Assembly (NCBI GenBank): GCA_026913215.1
Contig: JAPTYK010000001.1
Coordinates: 2,604,001-2,668,000, forward strand
Origin: Streptomyces diastatochromogenes
GTDB taxonomy: Bacteria > Actinomycetota > Actinomycetes > Streptomycetales > Streptomycetaceae
Length of the DNA stretch: 64,000 nt
Direction of reading: 5' to 3'
Positions 8,508-18,925 of this stretch are shown here, piece by piece; positions within the stretch are counted from its first letter, which is position 1, and the number at the start of each line of letters is the position of its first letter. The position numbers were made by a program, and so were the translations under genes. The notes beneath the pieces are model-generated. The model was given only the letters and a program-made list of their open reading frames with translations. It was not told where the DNA came from and ran no database searches.

Positions 8508-9428
8508 TCAGCCGACGGAGCCCGCCGGGACGAGCCGCCGCGCGCGGGACCGTACCGCGCGGTGGCGTACGGGGCGGGGACCTGACGGCCCGGAATGTAC
8601 TGCGTGGGGATGCGGAGGCCGTACGGGGGCCGGCGGGGTGTCGCGCGCGGTGAGGACCGAGCGCTGGAGCCGGCGCAGCCGGGCCGAGGGTTCCATGCCG
8701 GTCTCGCTCTTGAGGTTCACGCGCAGCCGCTCGTACGCGATGAGGGCCTCGTCGGGCTGTCCGCAGCGCAGCAGGGCGACCATGAGGTGGGCGTGGAGGG
8801 GCTCGTTGGTGCGGTAGCGGGCGACGAGTCCGGTGAGCTCGGAGACGAGTTCGGCGTGCGGCCGAGGCCCAGCTGGGCCTCCACCCACTGGTCGAGGACG
8901 CTGAGCCGGGCGGTTTCGAGGCGCTCGATCTCCTGCGGAGCCGGGGCCCGCGGCCACGCCCGCGTAGGGCTCGCCGCGCCACAGGGCGAGGGCCTCGCCG
9001 AGGCGGAGCGCGGCGCGGGAGAGGTCGCCGGCCTCCATGGCGCGGTAGCCGGCGCCGGCCGCGCGCTCGAACTGCCGGACGTCGTTGGGGCCGCCGCCGG
9101 TGTCGAGGCGGTAGCCGCCGGGCTGGGAGACGAGGATGCCGTCGGCGCCGCGCCGGTCCGACCAGCCGGGCCGCGGCTCGGCCGGGTCGGCGTCGCGCAG
9201 GGCGCCCTCGATGAGCGTGCGCAACTCGGCTATGTGGGCCTGGAGTTCGGCGCGGGCGCCGTGCGGCGGGCCGGACGGCCACAGTTCCTCGGTCAGGACC
9301 GTCACGGGCACGACCTGGTCGGCGCTGGCCGTGAGCAGGGCGAGCAGCTGCCGGGGCGCGGCCGCCGTCGGGGTGATCGACACCCCGTTCTCACGTACCG
9401 ACAGTCCCCCCAGAATCCGGACGTCCAC
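8508..9428 (-). CDS. SARP-family transcriptional activator (two frameshifts)
   Basis: Streptomyces antibiotic regulatory protein of about 306 aa. The winged-helix domain covers residues 1-95 (MDVRILGGLSVRENGVSI, QVVPVTVLTEELWPSGPP, SQPGGYRLD). A bacterial transcriptional activation domain follows (AGDLSRAALRLGEALALWRG, then HAELVSELTGLVARY and GQPDEALIAYERLR). Two frame breaks lie near 8935 and 8865; the family sequence is continuous across them. The GTG start has GAGGGGG upstream. No biosynthetic cluster is next to it, so it looks like an orphan SARP; its target is unknown. The last 35 or so residues are low-complexity Pro/Arg. Confidence 0.85.
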   Translation of the reverse strand: MDVRILGGLSVRENGVSITPTAAAPRQLLALLTASADQVVPVTVLTEELWPSGPPHGARAELQAHIAELRTLIEGALRDADPAEPRPGWSDRRGADGILVSQPGGYRLDTGGGPNDVRQFERAAGAGYRAMEAGDLSRAALRLGEALALWRGEPYAGVAAGPGSAGDRAPRNRPAQRPRPVGGGPAGPRPHAELVSELTGLVARYRTNEPLHAHLMVALLRCGQPDEALIAYERLRVNLKSETGMEPSARLRRLQRSVLTARDTPPAPVRPPHPHAVHSGPSGPRPVRHRAVRSRARRLVPAGSVG

Positions 9429-9726
9429 CTTGCCCCCTCAGTGCCTGTGCGGTGCCTGTGCGCGGGATGACTCCCGTTGATTAGAAAAGACCCCGTAGGC
9501 ATGTCAATAAGAAACCGGAGGGTACGGAATGACTCTCTCGGATATCGAGGTGATTCACCCCTTTGTCATGATTTCTCGGCGTCATGTTTTCGTCACTGTG
9601 GAGATCTCACGTCGCCGGAAGGACTGTTTCAGGACTCGGGGGTACGGTTTCGCAGGTTCCTTGGGGATGCGGAGGTGGCCGACACGCGCGAGATCACGCC
9701 AGAAACCGGCCGCCGGGTTGGTTCCG
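9429..9726. promoter_or_regulatory. AT-richer region upstream of the SARP gene
   Basis: About 300 bp with clearly lower GC than the surroundings (for example around 9477-9620). It presumably holds the SARP promoter, reading left. On the plus strand GGAGGG is followed by an ATG at 9529, but the frame has non-Streptomyces codon use and no recognisable product, so no gene is called. Confidence 0.4.
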
Positions 9727-10185
9727 CTAGAGCGCGGCCGCGGCGGTGAGGAGGCCGAACGCGAGGACGATCAGGGCCGTCCGTATGCGGTGGAAGGCGT
9801 TCCAGCGCCGCTCGAAGGCGGTCCGGGCCGCCGCGGGCCCGTCCTCCGAGGCGGCCAGTGCCGTGTTGAGCGGGACGTTCCCGCCGATGGTCACCAGGTG
9901 GTTGAGGGCCGCGGCCACGAGTCCCGCGAGGACGAGCCACTTCTGCGTGTCCGTCCGCCCGTCCTGGGGGACGAGGAACGCGGCGGCGGGGAAGGCGATC
10001 ACGCCGAGGAAGACCGTGAGGAACACGGGCCTGGGCACGTACTCGTTGATCCGGCGCATCGCCGTGACGAACTCCGGGTCCGTCAGACGGGCGAGCGCGG
10101 GCATGATCCCGGTCTGGAAGATCAGCAGGAAGCCGGCGTAGAGCCCGGTGCTTCCGACGGCGAGGGCGAGCAGCAGGGTGGCCAT
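9727..10185 (-). CDS. DUF1772 (anthrone-oxygenase-like) membrane protein
   Basis: Intact 152-aa protein starting MATLLLALAVGSTGLYAGFL. Four hydrophobic segments are visible (residues 2-20, 50-70, 85-103, 135-151), with the motif ALNHLVTIGGNVPLN that is typical of DUF1772 proteins. Some members are called anthrone oxygenases, but most have no proven function. It stands alone between the SARP and LuxR-type genes and may be expressed from the gap before 10337. Confidence 0.8.
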   Translation of the reverse strand: MATLLLALAVGSTGLYAGFLLIFQTGIMPALARLTDPEFVTAMRRINEYVPRPVFLTVFLGVIAFPAAAFLVPQDGRTDTQKWLVLAGLVAAALNHLVTIGGNVPLNTALAASEDGPAAARTAFERRWNAFHRIRTALIVLAFGLLTAAAAL

Positions 10186-10336
10186 GCGGTCATTCTGTCC
10201 CGACGCCCGGAGCGGTCGGGGGAGTTGCGGAAGGATCCCGGTGCGGCGACCGCGACGGGGGTGAACCCGGGTGGCATGGATTCGCCATCCTTCCCAACAG
10301 GGGTTGTCACCGTGTGCAGTCGCGTGCGTACATGGA

Positions 10337-11079
10337 GTGGACATCGATCGGGCGGGGTGGTCAGCGGTGGCAGAGAGCGCGGGCTCCGTGATGCTCGCCC
10401 GTTCGGCGATGAACCGGGCCGCGACCGAGGACAGCGGCCCGCCGGACGGCCGGTCCGGGCGCGCGGCGCATCAGCGCCGCACTCGCCGGGCTGGCCGCCT
10501 CCGCCCGGCACGAGCTGCTGACCTTCGACGACCCGGTCGCGTCCGCGGGCTGCGCGATCCCCGAGCCGTTCCTGCAGTTGGCGGGAGCGTGCATGCGGGC
10601 GCGGCGGAGCGGGCCGAGGAGGTCAGACGGATCGTGCCGCGCACGCCCTGCCCCGGCTCGAAGAGGGGTCCGGCTCCCCGGCCGGGCCCGCCTCGCGGAC
10701 GCCATCCCGTTCAAGATGATCGTCGTCGACCGGACGGTCGCCGCCCTCCCGCTCGATCTGGAGCTGCTGTACAACGGGTGTTGCTGATCCGGGACCCGGT
10801 CGTGGTGCAGGCCCTCGTCCGGACCCATCACGCCTGCTGGGCGGCGGCCGACGAGCTGTCGTACGCCCCGCCTCCCCGCCGCCGCCCCGCGATCTGCCGC
10901 CCCAGCTGCGGCCGGTGCTCGACGCCCTCCTGTCGGGGGTCACGGACGAGACGGCGGCCGCACGGCTCGGCATGTCCGCGCGGACGTACAGCCGCAGGGT
11001 GGGCGACCTGATGGCCGCCCTCGGCACGACGAGCCGCTTCCGCGCGGGCGCGGAAGCGGCTCGGAGGGGGTGGCTGTAG
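10337..11079 (+). pseudogene. LuxR-type HTH regulator, heavily frame-disrupted
   Basis: Pieces in three frames add up to a LuxR-type regulator of the actinomycete single-HTH class: ALAGLAASARHELLTFDDP, AIPFKMIVVDRTVAALPLDL, VLLIRDPVVVQALVRTHHAC and the C-terminal HTH SGVTDETAAARLGMSARTYS with RRVGDLMAALGTTSRF. At least four breaks are needed in 740 bp, and some spacing is shorter than usual, so real decay is possible as well as base-calling loss. The start is uncertain; GTG at 10337 or 10371 are options. The 3' end (11031-11062) encodes a perfect 14-bp hairpin. Confidence 0.55.
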
Positions 11080-11085
11080 GAGCCG

Positions 11086-11945
11086 CTACGACACGATGTC
11101 CTTGCGGGCGAAGCCGCGGAAGGCCAGGGCGAAGAGGACCAGGGCGTACGTCAGGAGATCGCCGTTCCCTTCACCATGCCGCCCCACTCCAGCTGGGGCT
11201 GGAGCGCGTCGATCCAGGCGAACTGCCAGTGCGCGGGCAGGAAGTCGCGCCAGTCGCCGAGCGCCGTGACGGCGTCCAGGACGTTGCCGACGATCGTCAG
11301 GCCGACGGCGCCGCCCACCGCGCCCAGCGGGGCGTCGGTGCGGGTGGACAGCCAGAAGGCGAGTCCCGCGGTGACCAGTTGGGAGGCGAAGACGAAGGCG
11401 ACGGCGATCCCCAGCCTGAGCAGGGCGTCCCCGGCCGGGACGGAGCCGCCCGTCGGCAGCTGGAGCGGGCCCCAGCCGTAGGCGACCGTGCCCGCCGCCA
11501 GGGCCACGAGCGGCAGGAGCAGCATCGCGGCCGCGCTGTAGGCGAGGGCGACCGCCAGCTTGAGGCCAGGAGCCGGAGCGCGGGACGGGCGCGGCGAGCA
11601 GGTACCGCAGGGAGGACCAGCTCGCCTCGGAGGCGATGGTGTCCCCGCAGAACAGCGCCACCGGAATGACGAGGAGGAAACCGGCCGAGACGAACAGGCA
11701 GGTCGCCGCGAAGTTGGCGCCGGAGGCCGTCGCCGTGTCCATCAGGGTGACGCGGCCGTTGCCCTCGCCGTCCCGGGGCCGCCGATCGCGAAGGCCACGA
11801 TGAGGACGAAGGGCAGGGCGGCGAGGATGCCGCCCATGACCAGGGTGCGCCGGCGCTTCCACTGGCGGAGGGCCTCGACGCGCAGGGGCAGGGTGCGTCC
11901 GGGGCGGTAGCCGGGGGCGCTCGTGGGGACGGACGCGGTGGTCAC
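11086..11945 (-). CDS. ABC-2 type permease partner of the hydrolase-ABC fusion (frameshifted)
   Basis: About 285 aa with six hydrophobic segments after three frame breaks (near 11775, 11566 and 11155) are bridged. It starts (V)TTASVPTSAPGYRPGRTLPL, includes RQWKRRRTLVMGGILAALPF and GDTIASEASWSSLRYLLAAP, and ends GFARKDIVS. This is the ABC-2 membrane-domain pattern of exporters. The GTG start overlaps the stop of the upstream fusion gene (GTGA), so it is almost certainly the cognate membrane subunit of that ATPase. The substrate is unknown. Confidence 0.85.
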
Positions 11946-14574
11946 GCGGCTCCTCCGATCAGGCTCAGGAAGGCGTCCTCCAGACGCCGGTGGGGACCGA
12001 CGCCGGTCAGCGGCACGTCCAGGCGGACGAGTTCGCCGATGAGGGCGGTCGGGTCGATGCCGTCGAGACGGACCAGGAGCCCTTCGTCGGCGCGGGTCGC
12101 CGCGCCGACGCCGGTCAGGGCGTCGACCTTCGCGACGAGGCCGTCGTCGATCTCCCCGGCCAGGCTCACCAGGAGGGTGTCGCCGTTGCCGGTGATCTCG
12201 GCGACCGGTCCGGCCTGCACCAGCCGCCCCGGTCCATGACGACCAGATGGGTGCAGGACTGCTCGACCTCGGCGAGGAGGTGGCTGGAGACGATGACGGT
12301 CCGGCCCCCGGCCGCGTACCGGATCATCACCTCGCGCATCTCGCGGATCTGCGGCGGGTCCAGTCCGTTGGTCGGCTCGTCGAGGATCAGCAGGTCGGGC
12401 AGGCCCAGCATGGCCTGGGCGAGGGCGAGGCGCTGCCGCATGCCCTGCGAGTAGGTGCGGACGGCGCGTTCGAGGGCGCCGCCCAGGTTCGCGATCCGCA
12501 GGGCCTCGTCGACGTGGGCGTCCTCGGCGGGGCGGCCGGTGGCCTTCCAGTACAGGTCGAGGTTCTCCCGGCCCGACAGGTGCGGCAGGAAGCCGGCGCC
12601 CTCGACGAAGGAACCGACCCGGGACAGGACCGGGGCGCCCGGCCTGATGGCCTGGCCGAAGACCCGGATCTCGCCCTCGTCGGGGGTGATGAGGCCCATC
12701 AGCATGCGCAGGGTGGTGGTCTTGCCCGCGCCGTTGGGCCCGAGGAGGCCGAGGACCTGGCCCTGCTCGACACGGAAGGACAGGTCCCGGACGCTGTACC
12801 GGTCGCCGCCCTTGTACTTCTTCGACAGGCCCGTGATCTGGAGCGGTACGGCGGCCAGTTCGGGATCGGGCGCGGGGGCCGTCGTCCTCCGGCGGGCGGT
12901 GAGCAGCAGGGCGGCGGCTCCGGCGAGGCCGAGGAGCGGCAGGCCCCACACCCACCAGGGCAGGGCGGCGGCCTGGGTGGAGAGGCCGGGCGCGGTGGGC
13001 ACGGCGAGCGGGCCCTCGACGGCGACGGTGTAGCCGGCGGGGACCGCCGGGGAGGCGTAGCCGAGGTCGGTGGCGGCGACGACGAGCCGCAGCCGGTGCC
13101 CCGCCTCCACCTCGTGGTCGATCGCGGGCAGGGTCAGCGTGAGGCTCTTCCCGGCCTTGGCGCCGTCGACGCGGACGGGGCGACGAGCTGGGCGGGCAGC
13201 ACCTGCTGCCGGCCGTCGGGCCCCACGTCGTACACCTTGGCGAACAGGACGGCGGAACCGTCGGCGGCGGTGGAGGCGACCTTGACGCGGACGGTCGGCG
13301 TGCCGGTGATCCGCAGGGCCCGGGTCTGCGGCTTCGCGTCGAACCGGGCGTACTGGCCGGGGAAGTCGAGGGAGAGGCCGACGCCGAGGGAGGAGAGTCC
13401 GGAGAGTCCGCCGCCGAGGCCGGGGACGGCCGACACGGCGGGCGGGGCCGCGCCCGCGGGGTTGGTGAAGGTCTGCGGCGGCCCGTCGAGGGCGAGGTCC
13501 GTGGTGCCGGAGGTGAGACCCGGGTAGCGGTCGGCGGTCGCGGCGCGCAGGGTGGCCCGCCCGTCGGTGGAGTCGACGCCGCCGGTACGGCTGACGCGGA
13601 AGGCGGGGCCGGTGTCGACGGAGGCGTCGCGCTTCAGCCAGCGGTCGAACCAGGTGCCGATGCGGCGTTCGACGCGCTCGGTCTCGCGGTCGCCGCCGTC
13701 GTGGCCGCCGGCGATCCAGTCGACGGCGACGGGGGCGCCGTTGGCCGTGAGGGCACGGGCCATGGCGTCGGACTGGGCGAGGGTGAAGAGCGAGTCGGAC
13801 TGGCCCTGGACGAGGAGCGCGGGCACCTTGACGCGTGCGCCGACGGCGGCGGGGCTGCGGGCTTCGAGGAGGGCGCGGGCGGCGGCGTCGGGCTTCCCGG
13901 AGACGGCGACGCGCTGGTAGAGCGAGCAGAGTTCGGCGGTGAACCGGCCGCAGGCGTCGTTCCGCTGCCCTGGGCCGGCTGGCCCGCCGAGAAGAAGATC
14001 CCGGCCCAGAGCTTCTTGAAGACGCCGTTCGGGAAGAGGGCGTCGGCGAGGTTCCAGTAGGTGATCTGGGGGGCGATCGCGTCGACGCGCGGATCGTGTC
14101 CGGCGGCGAGCAGGGAGATCGCGCCGCCGTACGAGGCGCCGGTGACGCCGACGCGCGGGTCGCCGGGCTTGTCGAGGAGGACCTCGGGGCGGGCGGCGAG
14201 CCAGTCGATCAGCTTCGAGACGTCCTTGACCTCGTGGTCGGGGTCGTTGAGGCCGATCTCTCCGGTGGAGGCGCCGAAGCCGCGGGCGGACCAGGTGAGG
14301 ACGGCGTAGCCGTCGCGGGCGAGGCCCTCGGCCTGGGCGCGGACGTCGTCCTGGAGCCGCCGAAGCCGTGGCCGAGGAGGACGGCGGGACGTCTGCCGTC
14401 GCCGGGGCCGGTGAAGTACGAGGTGTCGAGCCGTACCCCGTCGACGTCGAGCATCCGGTCCGCGCGCGTGACGGGCGGTGGATCGTCCTGGGCGACGGCG
14501 GTCCACGTGCCGGCGCCCGCGAGAACGGCGAGCGCGGCGGTGACCGCGGCCCACCGGGGAAGTCGGAGTCGCAT
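11942..14574 (-). CDS. Fused S15/CocE-type hydrolase and ABC ATPase (frameshifted)
   Basis: One polypeptide of about 875 aa. Residues 1-30 are a signal/anchor (LPRWAAVTAALAVLAGAGTW). An alpha/beta hydrolase of the X-Pro dipeptidyl-peptidase/CocE type follows, with nucleophile GVTGASYGGAISLL, an acid in GQSDSLF and His in AGGHDGG, and then a beta-rich C-domain. A membrane segment (WWVWGLPLLGLAGAAALLL) leads into an ABC ATPase with Walker A GPNGAGKTT, signature YSQGMRQRLALA, Walker B LLILDEPTNGLD and H-loop VIVSSH. Frame breaks near 14355, 13965, 13182 and 12230 do not fall at the domain joint, and the reading frame is open through the joint. The layout predicts an outside hydrolase and an inside ATPase. 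Confidence 0.82.
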
Positions 14575-14689
14575 GGCGTCGAGCCTAGGGGGCGGGGCCT
14601 AGGGGCACGGCTGACCACGGACGGAGATCGGCGGCCTTCTCAGGTCGTACACGGCGGTGTTCCCGTACAGCGGGCGCGGTACGGAAGGA

Positions 14690-14733
14690 CCGACGGCCCC
14701 GGGTGTGCTGTCCAGCACCCCGGGGGCCGTCGG
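14690..14733. terminator. Strong terminator hairpin after mmsA
   Basis: A long inverted repeat (left arm CCGACGGCCCCGGG, right arm CCCCGGGGGCCGTCGG, with inner GCTG/CAGC) forms a stem of about 20 bp with one or two mismatches. It lies directly downstream of mmsA on the minus strand and upstream of the hydrolase-ABC gene. Confidence 0.75.
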
Positions 14734-14744
14734 CCGTCGGTGGA

Positions 14745-16247
14745 TCAGTGGTTGCGCGGGAAGCCCAGGTCGACGCCGGCGGGGGCGTCGGACGGGTCGG
14801 GCCAGCGGGTGGTGACGACCTTGCCGCGGGTGTAGAAGTGGATGCCGTCGTTGCCGTAGATGTGGTGGTCGCCGAAGAGCGAGTCCTTCCAGCCACCGAA
14901 GGAGTGGTAGCCCACCGGCACCGGGATCGGCACGTTGACGCCGACCATGCCGGCCTCGACCTCCAGCTGGAAGCGGCGGGCGGCGCCGCCGTCGCGGGTG
15001 AAGATCGCGGTGCCGTTGCCGAACGGCGAGGCGTTGATGAGGGCGAGGCCCTCCTCGTAGGTGTCGGCGCGCAGCACGCACAGCACCGGGCCGAAGATCT
15101 CGTCCTGGTAGGCCTTGGCCGTGGTCGGGACGTGGTCCAGGAGGGACAGGCCGATCCAGTGGCCGTTCTCGTGGCCCTCGACCGTGTAGCCGGTGCCGTC
15201 GAGGACGACCTCGCAGCCCTCGTCGGCCGCGCCCTTCACGTACGAGGCGACCTTGTCGCGGTGGACGGCCGTGATGAGCGGGCCCATCTCGGAGGTCGGG
15301 TCGGTGCCGGGGCCGATCTTGATCTTCTCGGCGCGCTCGCGGATCTTCTCGACGAGCGTGTCGCCGATGGAGCCGACGGCCACGACCGCGGAGATCGCCA
15401 TGCAGCGCTCGCCGGCGGAGCCGTACGCCGCCGAGACGGCCGCGTCGGCGGCCGCGTCGAGGTCGGCGTCCGGGAGGACCAGCATGTGGTTCTTCGCGCC
15501 GCCGAGCGCCTGGACGCGCTTGCCGTTGGCGGAGGCGGTGGTGTGGATGTACCGGGCGATCGGGGTCGAGCCGACGAAGGAGATCGCGGAGACGTCCGGG
15601 TGCTCCAGGAGGCGGTCGACGGCCACCTTGTCGCCGTGCAGGACGTTGAAGACGCCGTCCGGGAGGCCCGCCTCGGCGAGCAGCTCGGCGATCTTCAGGG
15701 ACGGCGAGGGGTCCTTCTCGCTCGGCTTGAGGATGAAGGTGTTGCCGGTCGCGATGGCGATCGGGAACATCCACATCGGCACCATGGCCGGGAAGTTGAA
15801 GGGCGTGATGCCGGCGACGACGCCGACGGGCTGGCGGATGGAGGCCACGTCCACGCGGTTGGACACCTGGGTGGACAGCTCGCCCTTGAGCTGGGTGGTG
15901 ATGCCGCAGGCCAGGTCGACGATCTCCAGGCCGCGGGCGACCTCGCCGAGGGCGTCGGAGTGGACCTTGCCGTGCTCGGCGACGATCAGCTCGGCGATCG
16001 CGTCGCGGTTGGCGTCGAGCAGCGCGCGGAACTTGAAGAGGATCGTGGTGCGCTGGGCGAGCGAGGAGGTGCCCCAGGTCGCGAAGGCGTCCTTCGCGGC
16101 GGCGACGGCGGCGTCGACCTCGTCGACGGAGGCGAGCGCGACCTGCGTGGTGACGGCGCCGGTGGCCGGGTCGGTGACCGGGCCCCAGTTGCCCGACGTG
16201 CCCTCGACGGTCTTGCCACCGATCCAGTGGTGGACGGTCTTCGTCAT
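14745..16247 (-). CDS. mmsA: Methylmalonate-semialdehyde dehydrogenase (CoA-acylating)
   Basis: Intact 500-aa aldehyde dehydrogenase of the MmsA/IolA type, which oxidises malonate semialdehyde or methylmalonate semialdehyde to acetyl-CoA or propionyl-CoA. The NAD-binding and active-site motifs are present: GITPFNFPAMVPMW, FVGSTPIARYI, ALGGAKNHMLVLPDAD with catalytic Cys in SAGERCMAIS. It is the last gene of the inositol operon, 14 bp after iolD, so it likely serves as IolA (the final step of inositol breakdown), possibly also valine degradation. Confidence 0.96.
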   Translation of the reverse strand: MTKTVHHWIGGKTVEGTSGNWGPVTDPATGAVTTQVALASVDEVDAAVAAAKDAFATWGTSSLAQRTTILFKFRALLDANRDAIAELIVAEHGKVHSDALGEVARGLEIVDLACGITTQLKGELSTQVSNRVDVASIRQPVGVVAGITPFNFPAMVPMWMFPIAIATGNTFILKPSEKDPSPSLKIAELLAEAGLPDGVFNVLHGDKVAVDRLLEHPDVSAISFVGSTPIARYIHTTASANGKRVQALGGAKNHMLVLPDADLDAAADAAVSAAYGSAGERCMAISAVVAVGSIGDTLVEKIRERAEKIKIGPGTDPTSEMGPLITAVHRDKVASYVKGAADEGCEVVLDGTGYTVEGHENGHWIGLSLLDHVPTTAKAYQDEIFGPVLCVLRADTYEEGLALINASPFGNGTAIFTRDGGAARRFQLEVEAGMVGVNVPIPVPVGYHSFGGWKDSLFGDHHIYGNDGIHFYTRGKVVTTRWPDPSDAPAGVDLGFPRNH

Positions 16248-16261
16248 GACGAGTTACTCCT

Positions 16262-18109
16262 TCAGAGATGGCGGCGTCGGGCGGTGACGTGCCGGTCGTA
16301 CTCCTCGCGGGCCTCGACCGCCGACGGGCGGGTCGACGTCTCGGCCACGGGCACATCCCACCACGCCTGGGCCGGGGGCGGGCCCGACACACTGTCTGCC
16401 GTTTCGGTCTCGACGTAGACACATGTGGGATCCGTGGCCGTCCGGGCGTCCGCGAGGGCTTCCCGCAGGTCACGCACGGTGCGGGGGCGCAGGACCCGCA
16501 TGCCGAGGGAGGCGGCGTTGGCGCCGAGGTCGACGGGGAGCGGGGGTCCGGTGAAGCTGCCGTCGTCCGCGCGGTGGCGGTAGTCGGTGCCGTACCGCTC
16601 GGCGCCGACGGCCTCGGAGAGACCGCCGATGGAGGCGTATCCGTGGTTCTGCAGGATGACCAGCTTCAGGGGCAGCCGTTCCTGGACGGCGGTGACGATT
16701 TCGGTGGGATTCATCAGGTACGTACCGTCGCCGACGAGGGCCCAGACGGGCCTTTCGGGCGCGGCGAGCAGGACGCCGATCGCGGCGGGGATCTCGTATC
16801 CCATGCAGGAGTAGCCGTATTCGACGTGGTACTGGTCCGGGGAGCGGGTCCGCCAGAGCTTGTGGAGGTCGCCGGGGAGCGAGCCGGCGGCGTTGATCAG
16901 GATGTCGCTGGTGTCGACCAGAGTGTCGAGTGCGCCGAGGACCTGGGTCTGGGTGGGGCGGGCGTCCTCGTCGGGGACGGCGTAGGCGGCGTCGGTGCGC
17001 TCCTGCCAGGCGGCCTTCGAGCGGTACCAGTCGGCGCGGGTCCGGCGGTGGCCGCCGAGGGCCTCGGTGAGGGCGGTGAGGCCCTCGCGGGCGTCGGCGA
17101 CGAGGGGCAGCGCGGCCTGCTTGTGGGCGTCGAAGCCGGTGATGTTGAGGTTGAGGAACGGCGTGTCGGGGCGGACGAGGGTGCCGGACGCGGTGGTGAA
17201 GTCGGTGAGGCGGGTGCCGACCGCGATGACCAGGTCGGCGGTGCGGGCGAGGACGTTGGCGGTGTCGGTGCCGGTGTGGCCGATCCCGCCGACGTCGCAG
17301 TGGTGGTCGTGGGGAGGACGCCCTGCCGGCCTGGGTGCTGGCGACGGGCAGCCCGGTGCGCTCGGCGAACGCGCGCAGCGCGTCCTCGGCGCGGCTGTGC
17401 TTCACGCCGCCGCCCGCGACGACCAGCGGCCGTTTCGCGGCCTCCACGGCCCGGACGGCGGCGTCGAGCTCCTCCGTGGCGGGGCGGGGCGGCGGACGGA
17501 CCAGACCCGCTCGGCGAAGAACTCCTCCGGCCAGTCGTACGCCTCGGCCTGCACGTCCTGGGGCAGGGCGAGGGTCACGGCGCCGGTCTCGGCGGGGTCG
17601 GCGAGGACGCGCACGGCGGCGAGGGCGGCCGGGATCAGGGCCTCGGGACGGGTGACCCGGTCGAAGTACTTCGACACCGGGCGCAGGCAGTCGTTGACGG
17701 AGACGTCGCCCGCGTAGGGCAGCTGGAGCTGCTGGAGGACGGGGTCGGCGGGGCGGGCCGCGAAGGTGTCGCCGGGCAGCAGGAGGACCGGGAGGTGGTT
17801 GATGGTGGCGAGGGCGGCGCCGGTGACGAGGTTGGTGGCGCCGGGGCCGATGGAGGTGGTGACGGCGTGCGCGGAGAGCCGGTTGCGCTGGCGGGCGTAG
17901 CCGACGGCGGCGTGCACCATGGCCTGTTCGTTGCGGCCCTGGTGGAAGGGCATGCCCTTCTCCTCGACCAGCGCCTGGCCGATGCCGGCGACGTTGCCGT
18001 GGCCGAAGATGCCCCAGGTGGCGGTGATGAGCCGCTGCCGGACGCCGTCGCGCTCGGTGTGCTGGGCGGCGAGGAAGCGGACGAGGGCCTGCGCGACGGT
18101 GAGCCTCAT
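16262..18109 (-). CDS. iolD: 3D-(3,5/4)-trihydroxycyclohexane-1,2-dione hydrolase IolD (frameshifted)
   Basis: TPP-dependent ring-opening enzyme of myo-inositol catabolism, about 615 aa after two breaks (near 17505 and 17315) are bridged. Visible are the N-terminal MRLTVAQALVRFLAAQHTER, the catalytic Glu region QGRNEQAMVHAAVGYARQRN and the TPP motif WALVGDGTYLMNPTEI with NHGYASIGGL. The ATG overlaps the iolB stop (ATGA). Both breaks are single-base losses within otherwise perfect family sequence. Confidence 0.93.
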
Positions 18110-18916
18110 GCGTACCCCTCCGTGTGGTCCGGGTGGAAGCAGATCTTCCACTCTCTTTCGGGGCCGGGGCCCGCCATGACGTTCAGGTAGTAGAGGTCGT
18201 GCCCCGGCTGGGCGATCGAGGGCCCGTGCCAGCCGTCGGGGACGAGGACGGCGTCGCCGCCCCGGACCTCGGCGAGGAGGTCGGCGCCGCCGGGCCGGGA
18301 GGGCGAGATCCGCTGGTATCCGTAGCCGTGGGGGCCCTTGACCTCGTAGTAGTAGATCTCCTCCAGGACGGATTCGGTGCCGGGCCGGTGCTCGTCGTGC
18401 TTGTGCGGCGGGTAGGAGGACCAGTTCCCGCCGGGCGTGACGACCTCGACGGCGATGAGCCGGTCGCAGTCGAAGGCCTCGGCCGAGGCGAAGTTCCGCA
18501 CGCCGCGGGCACGGTTGCCGCTGCCCCGGGTCTCGACGGGAACCTCCGGCGCGGGGCCGTAGCGGGCGGGGAGTCGTCGCTCGCACTTCGCTCCTGCCAA
18601 AGCGAAGCGGCCTCCCGCGCCGGAGGCGATCTGGGCGTGGGCGTCGCGCGGTACATAGGCGAAATCGGTCACCCCGTCGAACACGCTCGCGCGGCCCAGG
18701 AGTTCGAGGATCTCGCCGTCGACGCGCACGCTACAGGCACCGGCGAGGGGAAGCACGACCCATTCGCAATCCCCGCTCTCGAAGGCGTGTTCCTCCCCGG
18801 CCCGAGGGTGAGCACCCGGAGCGCGGAATACGTCCATCCGGCCCGCCCGGGGTCGATGTCGACGGCGTACGGCCCGCGCGCGGCGGCCCCGGCGGGAGGT
18901 GGAGACTCGTCTGCAT
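18106..18916 (-). CDS. iolB: 5-deoxy-glucuronate isomerase IolB (two frameshifts)
   Basis: Bicupin isomerase of the inositol pathway (5-deoxy-glucuronate to 5-dehydro-2-deoxygluconate), about 270 aa. The start MQTSLHLP is followed by GPYAVDIDPGRAGWTYSALR, then by metal-binding SYPPHKHDEHRPG, VLEEIYYYEVKGPHGYGYQR and VLVPDGWHGPS. Two single-base losses lie near 18890 and 18805. The stop overlaps iolD. The gene sits directly after iolC. Confidence 0.9.
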
Positions 18917-18925
18917 GGCGGATCC

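Noticed and set aside
9529..9700. ATG with a good GGAGGG site in the AT-richer region
   Set aside because: The frame has codon use unlike Streptomyces genes, no recognisable product, and continues into the antisense of the DUF1772 gene.
12166..14574. Separate genes for the hydrolase and the ABC ATPase
   Set aside because: The frame is open across the join between the hydrolase C-domain, the membrane helix and the ATPase, and no stop or ribosome site separates them; the breaks lie elsewhere.
14703..16418. A 571-codon plus-strand open frame
   Set aside because: Antisense of the intact mmsA gene, with repetitive Gly/Asp/Val composition and no start signal.
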